Positions 1 to 9,495 of a DNA stretch of 64,000 bases are shown piece by piece (positions within the stretch are counted from its first letter, which is position 1; each line of letters starts with the position of its first letter). A model generated the notes under the pieces. The model was not told where the DNA came from. It searched no databases and saw nothing but the letters and a program-made list of their open reading frames with translations. The position numbers and the translations under genes were made by a program. This DNA comes from Clostridiaceae bacterium (lineage in GTDB: Bacteria > Bacillota > Clostridia > Lachnospirales > Lachnospiraceae), in assembly GCA_910575435.1 (NCBI GenBank), contig CAJTGI010000007.1, positions 1-64,000 on the forward strand, in the 5' to 3' direction.

Positions 1-91
1 GGAGGATAATAATCTGGAGTTTCTGGATGCATTGTTACCATGGTCGCCAACATTGCCGGAAAGATGTCATATGAAAATCGAAAATAAATAA
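1..91 (+). pseudogene. IS66-type transposase, C-terminal tail (runs off left edge)
   Basis: The reading frame starting at base 2 is open from the window edge to a TAA at 89-91 and ends in a short peptide containing LLPWSPTLPERC. A Leu-Leu-Pro-Trp followed by Leu-Pro-x-x-Cys is the usual extreme C-terminus of IS66-family transposases (the IS66 C-terminal domain). Only about 29 residues are visible, so I cannot tell whether the copy outside the window is intact. It stops 23 bases from the truncated end of an Rhs-like gene on the other strand, which suggests the element inserted into that gene. Identification is inferred from a short motif. Confidence 0.55.
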
Positions 92-108
92 GCCGCAAAT
101 GCGGCTTA
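85..108 (-). terminator. Hairpin between IS66 tail and Rhs stub
   Basis: A perfect palindrome TAAGCCGCaaatGCGGCTTA is followed on the minus strand by a T-rich stretch (ATTTATTTT). It could terminate the minus-strand Rhs fragment. Because it sits just past the transposase stop it could instead be the terminal inverted repeat of the insertion sequence. The sequence alone does not decide. Confidence 0.4.
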
Positions 109-114
109 AAAATA

Positions 115-516
115 TCAAGGTACTTGTGGTTTACCGTTTACGTACACATAGACGGTATCCACCGGGAGCACGTCCACTGTCTGCACCGTGGGATTACCGA
201 TAATGGCTTCATTACTGTCATAGTAACGCCCCAATTCAAAATCCATGCCCCCGGTCCCCTCTAGGTATAGATCCGTGCGGGATAGCACAAGGTGGCCGTT
301 GGCGGTGTCCACCCCGTCAGGAGCATCCCCTTCTATGGGAGAGCCAGCAAGTTTTTCGTTGAATACGCTTTTGAAGGTTTCACCATAAAGGGCTTCCTTG
401 GCAGTGTCGTAGGTGTTCCCTGCGGCCTGGCAGATATTGCCTTCCCCCATCACAATTGCTCCACATGCCAAGGCCATCGCCATCGCTATCAATATGATTT
501 GATTTATTTTATTCAT
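115..516 (-). pseudogene. Truncated Rhs/YD-repeat-type secreted protein, N-terminal stub
   Basis: The start at 516 is chosen because a GGGAG lies 9 bases upstream and the protein then opens with a signal peptide (MNKINQIILIAMAMALACG). About 133 residues remain. Residues roughly 70-105 read DTANGHLVLSRTDLYL then a Gly-Gly-Met-Asp-Phe-x-Leu-x-Arg-Tyr-Tyr-Asp-Ser segment. This matches the conserved entry (x-x-G-x-L-x-x-x-x-T-D-L-x-L, then R-Y-Y-N/D-S) of Rhs and wall-associated YD-repeat proteins, which normally run to well over a thousand residues. Here the frame ends after VNGKPQVP, immediately next to an IS66 tail. I infer that the insertion removed the repeat region and any C-terminal toxin. 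The upstream DNRLRE-kelch gene on the same strand fits an Rhs-type locus. Confidence 0.6.
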
Positions 517-612
517 AGAATCCAACTCCCGTTTACTTTTGTTTATCCAATTTTTTATGTACATAACAATTCCCCGCTTTCAACTAACAACACTTCATAG
601 CCTTGAAACATC

Positions 613-2481
613 TTATTTCTCCAAATCAATTTTTTCACACTCTTCTTCATCATCAGATTTTTTCTTAAAATACTCCGTAGCATATAAGAAACATCCGGTA
701 AAAAAGGAACCTAAATCAAAGAAAACAGCAATAAATGCAGAAAAATATGCCATCATCGGAAATTTATACTTAAAATAATTGAATGCTTTTTCTATATCGG
801 TCAAATTACCTATTAAATCGCGCTCATATACAGATGCCTTTTCCAACACAGCATTTGCATTATATCCTGTCTTAAATTGCTTTGCGTAAATTGTCATATC
901 TGGCAAATCTTTTACATATGTAGAAAAGTCTTTAAAATCTTCTATTCTAACTTCCTTCCATTTCTTGTAGCTTATACTTGAATCCTTATCCTCCTTGTCA
1001 GCGTCCTTCTTTTTATTATCACTCTCCTTTTTATCAGTGTCTTTCTCTTTATTAGAAATAAAGTAGGTTTTCTTTACCTTTTTTTCTGTAAAATCTAATA
1101 AATTTTGTTTCAATTCTGTATAATCTTTATATAAATTCAATTCATCTTTTAACATAATAATTTTCTCTATCTCTTTACTGGTGTAGTTTTCATCCTTAGA
1201 GGCATCTAAAACCAAATCATTGACAGTCTTTACTAAATCCTCAACTTTTATACTACTGTCTACTCCTAGCATATAAATTTTTGACAATAAGTCATCTAAT
1301 TCATCACTGCTTTTATTTTCTTTACTTTTATCAATATTAGTACATAATTTGTTGATTTCATTTATCTTTCTTTTAATGTCCGAAAGAGCGCTACACAATG
1401 CACCAGCCTTATCAAAATACTTTGCTTGAATAGTAGAAAAGTCTTTATCCAAATGAAATGTCTCAACTTTATATATTGACTCCCGCCTGTCACTCAAAAT
1501 ATCGCTTGCACGATCTATTTCCCTAATCCATTGTTCCGTATCAGAAAGTAACTGCATGGATTTATTCTTTTTTATTTTATCTATAATGCCATTGTATAAG
1601 TCAACAGTTTGGTCATATTGCTTGGAATATGTCTTATATTCTTTACCTAAAAGATTGATATCCTCTTCATATTGAGGAAGCCTTCTTAACAAGGCTCCTT
1701 TATTCAAATTCACTTTGCCACGTTTAAGTTTCTTCTTTGGAAAACCGTTTATTAGTTTAGTGATTTCTTTACTCCACTCTTGTACCTTGCTGTCTTTCGA
1801 CTTTTTAATGGTTTCTTCTATATCTTCATGAGCATTTTTATTAATGGAGTTTAATATTATTTTGCCGCGTTTTTCATTTTCAAATTTTATGTCATCTGTC
1901 TCTTTCAATAAAAATTCTTGAACAATCGTTTCACTATCACTTGGCCAACTATCTTTATAAGCATTATTAGCAATATAACTAAAACTAAACACTGACGAGA
2001 CAAGTAGTGCAATGCAAAAAAAGATAATCATCAAACCATTCACTATTCTCTTAATATATGATGGCCAATTTAACACAGTTATTTGTACAAAAAAGCGACA
2101 TAACAGCAAACTAAATACCACCAAAATCCCTTGTACTGCAAATGAACCTAAATATGCCATCCAAGATTCATCAAACACAAAACTATTCATGCCCTTGGCA
2201 GTCGTCAACAAAGATAAAAAGGCCAAAATAGCAGTAGCATATCTTAATAAATTTTGTCCATTTTCAATTTCTTTATCAGCACAAGGATTTTCATTATTCT
2301 TCTCTGATTCCTCTTTGGAATTTTTCCCAAAATATGCCTTTAGTACAGATCCAATGAATATTGCCAAAAACAATAAAATGGTGGAAATCATACCCCAAAA
2401 AGGATTTCGTACAATAATTAAAAATATTAATATTGTTATAACAAGGAATAGAGCTGTACAAATTAGCCATTTAATCTTCAT
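613..2481 (-). CDS. Large multi-pass membrane protein with coiled-coil core, function unknown
   Basis: Not recognised. The start at 2481 (rather than the ATG six bases earlier) gives a 9-base spacing from AGGAG. About 622 residues. Two hydrophobic helices occupy residues 4-50, with two or three more between about 80 and 175. A long charged, helix-rich region (about 180-580) has a Lys/Asp/Ser low-complexity patch near 480-510, and a last hydrophobic segment (AYFSAFIAVFFDLGSFFTG) comes close to the C-terminus. The start overlaps the end of the upstream gene by 11 bases, so the two are almost certainly co-translated. Base composition is far more AT-rich than the housekeeping genes here, which suggests transfer together with the neighbouring Rhs-like locus. 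A role in export or immunity for that locus is only a guess. Confidence 0.75.
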   Translation of the reverse strand: MKIKWLICTALFLVITILIFLIIVRNPFWGMISTILLFLAIFIGSVLKAYFGKNSKEESEKNNENPCADKEIENGQNLLRYATAILAFLSLLTTAKGMNSFVFDESWMAYLGSFAVQGILVVFSLLLCRFFVQITVLNWPSYIKRIVNGLMIIFFCIALLVSSVFSFSYIANNAYKDSWPSDSETIVQEFLLKETDDIKFENEKRGKIILNSINKNAHEDIEETIKKSKDSKVQEWSKEITKLINGFPKKKLKRGKVNLNKGALLRRLPQYEEDINLLGKEYKTYSKQYDQTVDLYNGIIDKIKKNKSMQLLSDTEQWIREIDRASDILSDRRESIYKVETFHLDKDFSTIQAKYFDKAGALCSALSDIKRKINEINKLCTNIDKSKENKSSDELDDLLSKIYMLGVDSSIKVEDLVKTVNDLVLDASKDENYTSKEIEKIIMLKDELNLYKDYTELKQNLLDFTEKKVKKTYFISNKEKDTDKKESDNKKKDADKEDKDSSISYKKWKEVRIEDFKDFSTYVKDLPDMTIYAKQFKTGYNANAVLEKASVYERDLIGNLTDIEKAFNYFKYKFPMMAYFSAFIAVFFDLGSFFTGCFLYATEYFKKKSDDEEECEKIDLEK

Positions 2482-3649
2482 TTTCATTTTCTCCTTTCTT
2501 TTGATTCTTATTACTTGACTTTCCTGTTTGATTGAGTAAAAGAAATCCTATTGTATCAAAAAAATCAGGAATAAAATCAAGCAACGAAATACAACCATCA
2601 ATAATATTACATGCCAATTTTACCATCTTCTTTTCAACTTTTTTAATTTTCTTCTTTAATATTTCTGCTAGCTCATCATCAGATGTTTTTTTTAATAACA
2701 TATCCATAACAATTGTACAACCAATATGAATAATCATAAAAAAAATTATAAAAGCAAAAATTGTTGAAAACCAATTATCTGAAATGATATTTAAAAACAA
2801 ATTACTGATTTTCCCCCATTTTAATTTACTACTTACAATTACTAACAAAATTTCCAAAAATAGGGCTAATACCGCAGGACTTTTAACGTCAAGAAAATTC
2901 TTTGTTTTATCCCAATTAATTATTTTGTTACATAAAATCTCTTTTACTAAAAATGCAGCACAAATTATTGCAATATAATAAAGTATGTTTGGAATCCACT
3001 CCATTTCTTCTGGACGATTTATTTTTATCAACGATTTACTATATACAATATAATCCAAACACGCCCATGCAATTACAGAAATACATAAGCCTATTAGCAG
3101 ACTGTTTTTCCCACTTCGTTGATCCGAAACAATATTTGTAGTTGTTTCACCCATATCTTTTTCATCTGAATCATTGTCTAATTCTGTTATATGTATTATT
3201 TGTTGCTTATCTATACCCTCCGCTTGAACAATTTTTTCTTTCTTTTGTATTTTGTGTTCCCTATATTTACTAACAAAAATATATAGCAAATATACAGACA
3301 ACAAGCCAAAAAATATAGATAAAATAATTGTATTTTTATTCACAAGATTAAAATCTTCAATAATATCTTTCCATTTGGAATTACTGTAAAATTTGTTAGC
3401 TAATACAATATCCACTATATGAACTACAATTGTCGCAAATGATTTATTTCCTTTTAAAATGACAAATAAAATAAAAGAAACACAAATCATTGTTTGAAAT
3501 CCACTTGAGTCTCTTACTAACTCCGACAAGGAAACAAATGCAACTATTTCGGTATTAAATAATTCGCATAATATCGAAAATAAATTTAACAATAAAATAA
3601 TTGTACCAACAACAACTCCAACTCCTGTTTTATATTCATTATCAGACAT
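2471..3649 (-). CDS. Multi-pass membrane protein, function unknown
   Basis: Not recognised. The start at 3649 follows a strong GAGGAGG; the longer frame would begin before it. About 392 residues with roughly eight hydrophobic segments: near the N-terminus (VGVVVGTIILLLNLFSILC), around 50-65, 75-90, 115-135, 190-210, 225-245, 260-280 and 295-320. A charged cytoplasmic-looking loop lies near 140-185 and a Lys/Glu-rich tail follows the last helices. It is very AT-rich. It overlaps the next gene (613-2481) by 11 bases and probably works with it. Nothing in the sequence indicates a transporter signature or catalytic motif. Confidence 0.72.
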   Translation of the reverse strand: MSDNEYKTGVGVVVGTIILLLNLFSILCELFNTEIVAFVSLSELVRDSSGFQTMICVSFILFVILKGNKSFATIVVHIVDIVLANKFYSNSKWKDIIEDFNLVNKNTIILSIFFGLLSVYLLYIFVSKYREHKIQKKEKIVQAEGIDKQQIIHITELDNDSDEKDMGETTTNIVSDQRSGKNSLLIGLCISVIAWACLDYIVYSKSLIKINRPEEMEWIPNILYYIAIICAAFLVKEILCNKIINWDKTKNFLDVKSPAVLALFLEILLVIVSSKLKWGKISNLFLNIISDNWFSTIFAFIIFFMIIHIGCTIVMDMLLKKTSDDELAEILKKKIKKVEKKMVKLACNIIDGCISLLDFIPDFFDTIGFLLLNQTGKSSNKNQKKGENENED

Positions 3650-3706
3650 TTTTCCTCCTCTCCACCATTTTTCATGGACTTTCATATCATATGTTTTCCA
3701 TATTGA

Positions 3707-4363
3707 CTATTTGTTCTTCATCAATTCCTCCAACGTTGTCCCTGCATCCAGTTTCTGTATCACTTCATCAAAGGTATATGTCCCATTCATAATCAGAATC
3801 GCCACTTCTACCCGTTCTTCCTTGCCCAGCGACTTGTCCTCCAACCTCTGTATCTGCTCCTTGGTCAGTCCCAGCTGCTCCTCCGTAGTCAAAATCTCAC
3901 TATCTTTGACTACCTCTGACCACTTGCGCTTATCAGAAATCTTTCCCTTGGCTTCCGCCAGCTCTATTGCTTTTCTTCCAGTTTTGACAGACAGTTTCTC
4001 CGCTTCCTGCAAATCTTCCAAAGAATACCCATCCTTTTCCATCTGGTATTTTTCGTTCTCTGGAATCGTAAAGAATGCCTTTTCCAGTTCCTTCGCTGTC
4101 TTTTCCCAATCTTTCGTTTTAACCCGCTGCTCTGCTACAGCCTCTCTGGACATCTCGTAAAGTTCTGCGTACAAATCTGCCGTTTCCCGGTCGGAAGCAC
4201 TGAGGGAAAGGTAATTTTCCTCTTTTTGTTTCTCTACTTTTTTCTGTTCCTTCTTGTTTTGGTTATGATTTCGCATCACAAAAAACACCGTTCCTGCGAT
4301 TGCGAATAACAAGACCATCAAAATGCCTGCCAAAATTACTTTATGTTTTTTAACAAACTCCAA
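3707..4363 (-). CDS. Membrane-anchored protein of unknown function, TTG start
   Basis: Not recognised. The best start is a TTG at 4363 with GGGGGA six bases upstream, giving 218 residues; a second in-frame TTG at 4381 has no such site. After a short basic N-terminus there is one transmembrane helix (LAGILMVLLFAIAGTVFFV). A Lys/Glu-rich, largely helical outer or cytoplasmic part follows. The C-terminal 30 residues read as a short helical motif (MNGTYTFDEVIQKLDAG then TLEELMKNK), reminiscent of small oligomerisation tails but not assignable. It lies between the secreted kelch protein and the two membrane proteins on the same strand and is likely part of the same accessory unit. Confidence 0.7.
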   Translation of the reverse strand: MEFVKKHKVILAGILMVLLFAIAGTVFFVMRNHNQNKKEQKKVEKQKEENYLSLSASDRETADLYAELYEMSREAVAEQRVKTKDWEKTAKELEKAFFTIPENEKYQMEKDGYSLEDLQEAEKLSVKTGRKAIELAEAKGKISDKRKWSEVVKDSEILTTEEQLGLTKEQIQRLEDKSLGKEERVEVAILIMNGTYTFDEVIQKLDAGTTLEELMKNK

Positions 4364-4635
4364 TGATATTCCCCCATTCAAAACAAGTAACTAATCTAAC
4401 TTTGATTTAAACCAATATAAGCGTTCAAAACAACATTCGGTAAAAACATATTCATATATTGGTCATTTCATTATGTGGCGTAAAACTTTATATTTTTACA
4501 ATACAATTAGGACTTACCAGTTATGAACTCCTCATTCTGCAAATCCTCACACGGAAGGATGCTACTTTTGCATTCTTCTTAGGTAAAACGGTAGTTTTCG
4601 TTGCATATGGTTTTTTCATATGCTATGAAAACTTT

Positions 4636-7600
4636 TTACCTTTCCGTCAGGGTAATCTCCACCCTGGTCTTTCCATCTATCTTTCCCTCCACCGGGATAG
4701 ACTGATAGGTTTCAAAACTCTCTCCCCGCTCCAGGCTCCCCGTGAGTTTCAATACCAGCACACCCTTTTTGGGCTGGTATTTCAGCAACGTAACACCGTC
4801 AGCACCCTCTTTCAGTGCATCTTCTGTTTCAAAAGAAGATGCATTTACGATCTGCATTTCATCGGGATTGACAGTTACGGTCACAATCTTTGTCTGTCCC
4901 TTTTTCAGATTTCCGGCTGTTACCTGTAGTTCGTATGCTTCGCCTTTCTTTACTAACATTTCCTTGGTGGTCGTCTGCACTTTGACGCTATACTGCTCCA
5001 CTACATCCAGCACACCATATCCGCTCATTTCCCCGCCGATACTGTACACGTCCTTGCCGGATGCCACCAGCGCAGAATCTTTCTTGGTCAGGTTCATGGC
5101 AGAAATCTGGCTCCATTCGTCCGCATAAGCATCGTAGACAAGGACTTCTTTTGTCTCTGTCTCTTTTACCATATAAATCTTACCGCTGATGACAGCAGAT
5201 GCCTTGTATTTGTCAGATGTTGCAAATGGACATTCTGACCCTGCTTCTTCAAATACGTTATCTTCCGGGAGATATTCCTGCCAGAACATCTTCTCTCCAT
5301 CTTCTTTTAATACAAAGACACGGTTGTCCACGCTGGCGGCATCAATAACGGTACTGGTGTCCGGCATAACTGCGGTTTCCCAGGTATCGGTCTTGATGTT
5401 ATAAATTTCCGCTTTATCGGTTGCCCCTGCTTTTGTCCAGCTATAGAGTTGATCTTTGCTAACTGCGTATGCCAGATTGGTTCTGCCCTCTGCCATGTCT
5501 GCTTTTTTCTGCCACTGCTTTGTCTCGGTGTTGAATGCGTAGACAGAATTTAATAACTTAGCGGTAGCACTGGTATCGGTCTGACCGCCAACGACGGTTA
5601 TCTCATTGTTGTAGGCAAACATGGCTGCCTTGCAGATTCCGGTTGTTGTGCCGGGATAATCCGGCAGGGTTTCCCAGGTTTTCTTTTCCGTATCGTATAC
5701 TGCAAAACTCTTCAAAGCGGCATCAACATTGGAAGAATGTTGCTCTGCAACAAGTCCGCTGCTGCGGACGTTTCTTCCCGTGTGAATGGTCTTATCATTC
5801 ACACTCTCCCCGCCCAACACATAGATTTTTCCATCCAATGCCGTGACAGAACTGTTTTTTCTTGCCTCCTGCATTGGTGTGGTATACACCCACTCGGACT
5901 GGCTGTCCGTATTAAAAATCATACGGGAAGTTTCCCCTGTGAGGGATGCGTTTTCCCTTGCTGTCACGGTAAAACCAAGGATTTTTCCCGCCGTTTCATT
6001 GTTGTAGATGTAATCATAGGTCGTGCCTGTCACGACAACTTCGCTTATCTTCTTCCCACCATCATAGATGCAGATGAGATATTCTTTGGCTTTGTCTACG
6101 GCATTCCATGTGATGGTAACTTTGTCCTGTCCTTTTATGGCTGTCGGCTCCGGAATGGCAAAACGCTTTTTCAGATGAATGGTATAATTCCCCGTCCCAT
6201 TGTTCTTTACGTTTACTTTTAAATATTTTCTGCTGTCATATGTCCCGGTAAAAAGGAAGTTATTGTTCAGACCGGAGTTATCATTATAGGCCACCCGCTC
6301 CTTATTCGTGTCGTACATGACTGCCTGAGTGTCTATGGAAGATTCGGTGTAAAGGTCATAGGCAATGCCCGGTTTGGCATCAAAGTAGTAATAGTTTTCC
6401 TGTCCCGCACTAATAACGGAGCGGGTAACCGGAACATTTTCTTTCAGTTCCGCTGCTCCCTCAAAACCGACAATCTCATAATGCACGGTAAAGTATGGGT
6501 TCCGGTCTATCTTCGCCTGATAAGCACGGTTGGAGTTGTCTGCCACTAGAGCCACACCGTAATTTGTCTCGCCTGCATACCATGCCTTGACAATATTTGT
6601 AATGTCGCACTCATAGTTGCCTGCTTTCTGGATTCCCACGGAGGCGGCTGTATTTGACTCATAAGCCGGACGGTTGTTATAGGTCAGTTTGTTTACAGTC
6701 CAGTTCTGCCTTACCTTGTGGATGCCAATGTCAAAGGTCTTTCCCGCCCCTAATTTCAGTGTTTTCTCATTTTTGATATGTAATGCCGCATCCCGAATCT
6801 GCACGTTTTTGTTTTTCAACTCCGATAGTGTGGACAATTTAGTAAATGCCACGCATTTGTTTGCCTGCAATAACAGGGATTTGTCATAACCGAAGTTGCT
6901 GTCTGGCGAGCCGGAATAGGCTGCGGCAACTTTTACGTCTCTGCTGTGCTTGTCAGTTAAATATGTAGTCCGGATTTCTACCGGGAATTTTCGCTTTTTG
7001 CTGTTCCACCATTTTTTGTCTGGTGTCACTTTTAATGTCTTAGTCTTCTTGTTATAGGAGAGTTTTACTTTGGATATGGATACCCCATTTGCATCCGTAA
7101 TAACCGTATTCATGTGGGTAAATTTTGTCTTACCCTTTTGGGTTTTGAAATAAACTTTTTTGCCTTTTGCTTTTACTTTCAGCTTGGTATTCAATTTGAA
7201 AGAAAGGGATTTGTTTTTCTGCTTTTTGTTGATGGAAACAATCTCCTGCACTTTTTCCGGGAATATGTCATAGGAGACGCTGGTGTTTTTCATGACTTTT
7301 TTGTAGGTAACTTTGTTCTGGTTCAGCACATCGGTGGCTGCTTTTTTTGTAGGATTGCTTAGCTTTGCTTTTGCCGCTTTAATCTTTTTGCCCTTTAGGG
7401 CAATGGACAGGCTGGTTTTGCCCCGTTTCATTGAGACAACGGATTTCTTATTTGCCTTCTTCGATACTTTAATGGAAAGGTCGGTGGCTTTGGTTTTGTA
7501 TTTTTTCTTGCCGGATTTTACCAGGGTGGTGTCAATCTCTTTCCATTTGCCACTTTTTTTATAATGAACTGGCATGGAATAGGTGGCGGCAGTATAACTG

Positions 7601-7821
7601 CCGTCGGACATGGCAAACTGCTTAACGAATTTGGTGCGTTTTCCGATTATTTCTCCAGTAATGGATGCATTTACCTTGACAGTATCGGTCGATGCCGCAT
7701 CTGCCGAGACAGCGCCTGCCTTTTTCTCATTATTAATCAATAGATTTGAACTGAAGATAGAAGTAAGCACTAAAATACCTGCCAATAAACTGCTAATAAT
7801 CGTTTTTTTCCTCTGATTCAT
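4636..7821 (-). CDS. Large secreted DNRLRE-kelch repeat protein
   Basis: The start at 7821 has AGGAG seven bases upstream and yields a signal peptide (basic MNQRKK, hydrophobic core to about residue 30, possible cleavage after SADA). About 1061 residues. Residues roughly 40-280 are very lysine-rich beta-type sequence. About 290-460 resemble the DNRLRE module found at the N-terminus of wall-associated Rhs proteins (AALHIKNEKTLKLGAGKTFD, then WTVNKLTYNNRP and DITNIVKAWYAGE). About 475-570 resemble a PPC-type beta domain and 575-660 a fibronectin III-like domain. From about 665 to 960 come kelch repeats (DGKIYVLGGE, NNEITVVGGQ, GKDVYSIGGE), giving a probable beta-propeller, followed by a C-terminal beta domain. 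No LPxTG anchor is present. It probably acts outside the cell in adhesion or as partner of the truncated Rhs protein downstream. Confidence 0.8.
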   Translation of the reverse strand: MNQRKKTIISSLLAGILVLTSIFSSNLLINNEKKAGAVSADAASTDTVKVNASITGEIIGKRTKFVKQFAMSDGSYTAATYSMPVHYKKSGKWKEIDTTLVKSGKKKYKTKATDLSIKVSKKANKKSVVSMKRGKTSLSIALKGKKIKAAKAKLSNPTKKAATDVLNQNKVTYKKVMKNTSVSYDIFPEKVQEIVSINKKQKNKSLSFKLNTKLKVKAKGKKVYFKTQKGKTKFTHMNTVITDANGVSISKVKLSYNKKTKTLKVTPDKKWWNSKKRKFPVEIRTTYLTDKHSRDVKVAAAYSGSPDSNFGYDKSLLLQANKCVAFTKLSTLSELKNKNVQIRDAALHIKNEKTLKLGAGKTFDIGIHKVRQNWTVNKLTYNNRPAYESNTAASVGIQKAGNYECDITNIVKAWYAGETNYGVALVADNSNRAYQAKIDRNPYFTVHYEIVGFEGAAELKENVPVTRSVISAGQENYYYFDAKPGIAYDLYTESSIDTQAVMYDTNKERVAYNDNSGLNNNFLFTGTYDSRKYLKVNVKNNGTGNYTIHLKKRFAIPEPTAIKGQDKVTITWNAVDKAKEYLICIYDGGKKISEVVVTGTTYDYIYNNETAGKILGFTVTARENASLTGETSRMIFNTDSQSEWVYTTPMQEARKNSSVTALDGKIYVLGGESVNDKTIHTGRNVRSSGLVAEQHSSNVDAALKSFAVYDTEKKTWETLPDYPGTTTGICKAAMFAYNNEITVVGGQTDTSATAKLLNSVYAFNTETKQWQKKADMAEGRTNLAYAVSKDQLYSWTKAGATDKAEIYNIKTDTWETAVMPDTSTVIDAASVDNRVFVLKEDGEKMFWQEYLPEDNVFEEAGSECPFATSDKYKASAVISGKIYMVKETETKEVLVYDAYADEWSQISAMNLTKKDSALVASGKDVYSIGGEMSGYGVLDVVEQYSVKVQTTTKEMLVKKGEAYELQVTAGNLKKGQTKIVTVTVNPDEMQIVNASSFETEDALKEGADGVTLLKYQPKKGVLVLKLTGSLERGESFETYQSIPVEGKIDGKTRVEITLTER

Positions 7822-8376
7822 ACATGTTCTCCTTTGTTTTTGTCTTTTCGATATTGATTTCATTTTGAAACACTTTTCACGCTTCCCATACATCTATATC
7901 TCATTCCCCGTATAAAGACATATGATATCTGCACTTTATTTATTTCTTCCAGAATAAATATTTAGTAATATAAAATAATACTTCATTTCAAACTTTAGCC
8001 TAATGCATATATCTCCTATTATTAAAATACTATTGCAATCTTTCTCCACATCACTTCAAAAAAACTATCAAAACATCATCCAACTTAAATAAAGAGCCAA
8101 AATCACCATGTAAAACCCTTGCTTCCATTGATAAAAGCTTCGTATATTTCAAAAATACTTTTTCTCTGTAATTTTATATCATTTCTCTCTCCATGACAAT
8201 CAGAAAATCTAATTTTTAGATGATGTACAAATGTTACATAAGATAACCAAAGTTTCGTTTACCATAACCAATGCCGCTGGGCAATGGGACTATCGCATGA
8301 AGGGATAAGTGGCTGTGAATAATAACGTACAAATATTTTAATTTTATATTAACTATATCATAAATTGTTCAATGTT
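7822..8376. other. AT-rich intergenic region
   Basis: About 550 bases without a convincing gene. It must contain the promoter of the kelch gene (minus strand), but I see no clear -35/-10 pair. A GGCTGTGAATAATAAC at 8311-8326 matches the end motif of the palindromic element family described at 40.7 and 59.9 kb; no partner end is visible nearby. Confidence 0.6.
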
Positions 8377-9444
8377 TCAAGAAAATATTCTGTCTGGATA
8401 GCGTAAATTTTGTATTCTGTCTGGATAGCGTAAATTTTGTACTCTGTCTGCTGCATGCATGCAAAGTTTCATCCAATGCACATAATCCTTCACGATATCC
8501 CGATCCGTGGCCTGGTAGAGCATCCGGCTTCCCACCATCTCCTCCAATTCATTAAAATATAAATTCCCATCCTCCCCCAGAAGAAAATCCATTCCCGCCA
8601 TGCCCAGAGTATGGTTTTCAAAACCAAGCAACACCTGCTCCATCCACTTCTGCTGTTTATCGGAAGGGCAGAAAGCCCTGACCTCTCCCCCCAGGGAAAA
8701 GTTAGAGCGGAAATCCCCCCTCCCCTGCCGGAGAACCCCCTGGTACATCTGGTTTCCCAAGATATACATCCGCACATCCCGATTCTGGCAGGCAATCCTC
8801 TCCTGCACAATCACGTCCTCTCCCGAATATCTTTCTAAAAATCCTTCTATTTTCCGCAGAATACGTGTTTTTTCCCCATCCCTACCCGAAAAATGCCTTC
8901 CTTCCCCCAAACTGGCCACCTGTGTTCCCCCATGGCCAGATACGGTTTTAATCACTAGGGAAAGATGCCCTTCCAAAAAGGCACCCAAAGATGTGGCGTC
9001 AATGCATTCCCTCCCATCCCTATACGCAATGCATGAATATCCTTCCGGCCTGTCCATGTCAAGGAATCTTCCACCTCTCTTTGCCGATGGAAAATAAAGA
9101 GTGTCAGGTATCCACTTTTCACCCCTCAGAGCAGGCAAGCCCCCACGCTGAGTCTGATCCAGCAGATAACGCAAAGTCTTCCATTTGTCATTGGCGATTT
9201 CAACAACTGCAGAATTATGTAACGCCACACATCCCCTCTCTTCATACCACCGGCTCACCTCCGGCAGTCTGGTGCGGTTCAGCACCAAATCCGGCACCCC
9301 CCGTCTGCCATATTCTTCCAGGGAAACATAGGAGAAGGAAATCCCCTGCCGTCTCCCCTCCTCCTGAAACATTTGAATAAAGGCCCGGTTTCTCTCCCCC
9401 TCCCCAGGAGCATAAATCAGATACGCCCTCAACTCCGCACACAT
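8377..9444 (-). CDS. ATP-grasp ligase-like protein (YheC/YheD or RimK type)
   Basis: AGGAGG lies about 8 bases upstream of the ATG at 9444; 355 residues. The N-terminal 120 residues form a pre-ATP-grasp region (LVLNRTRLPEVSRWYEERG, HNSAVVEIANDKWKTL). An ATP-grasp core follows with a lysine strand and glycine-rich loop (LVIKTVSGHGGTQVA, about 165-180), VIVQERI near 215, RDVRMYILG near 228, a DFRSNFSLGG loop near 245, and the metal-binding end GMDFLLGEDGNLYFNELEEM near 290-310. Members ligate a carboxylate to an amine or thiol using ATP, through an acyl-phosphate; the substrate cannot be read here. It lies 51 bases downstream of a second ATP-grasp gene and is probably co-transcribed. The C-terminus ends in an odd 9-residue duplication (QNLRYPDRI twice) from a 27-bp tandem repeat. 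Confidence 0.75.
   Translation of the reverse strand: MCAELRAYLIYAPGEGERNRAFIQMFQEEGRRQGISFSYVSLEEYGRRGVPDLVLNRTRLPEVSRWYEERGCVALHNSAVVEIANDKWKTLRYLLDQTQRGGLPALRGEKWIPDTLYFPSAKRGGRFLDMDRPEGYSCIAYRDGRECIDATSLGAFLEGHLSLVIKTVSGHGGTQVASLGEGRHFSGRDGEKTRILRKIEGFLERYSGEDVIVQERIACQNRDVRMYILGNQMYQGVLRQGRGDFRSNFSLGGEVRAFCPSDKQQKWMEQVLLGFENHTLGMAGMDFLLGEDGNLYFNELEEMVGSRMLYQATDRDIVKDYVHWMKLCMHAADRVQNLRYPDRIQNLRYPDRIFS
8387..8451 (-). repeat. 27-bp tandem repeat at the 3' end of the ATP-grasp gene
   Basis: ATTCTGTCTGGATAGCG begins at 8387 and again at 8414, and a partial third copy (ACTCTGTCTG) begins at 8441, a period of exactly 27 bases. The repeat is in frame and encodes the repeated Q-N-L-R-Y-P-D-R peptide just before the stop codon. 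Confidence 0.85.
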
Positions 9445-9495
9445 TTTATATGCCTCCTCTCTCCCGATACTGCAAATGCATTCCCTCTCATGAGC

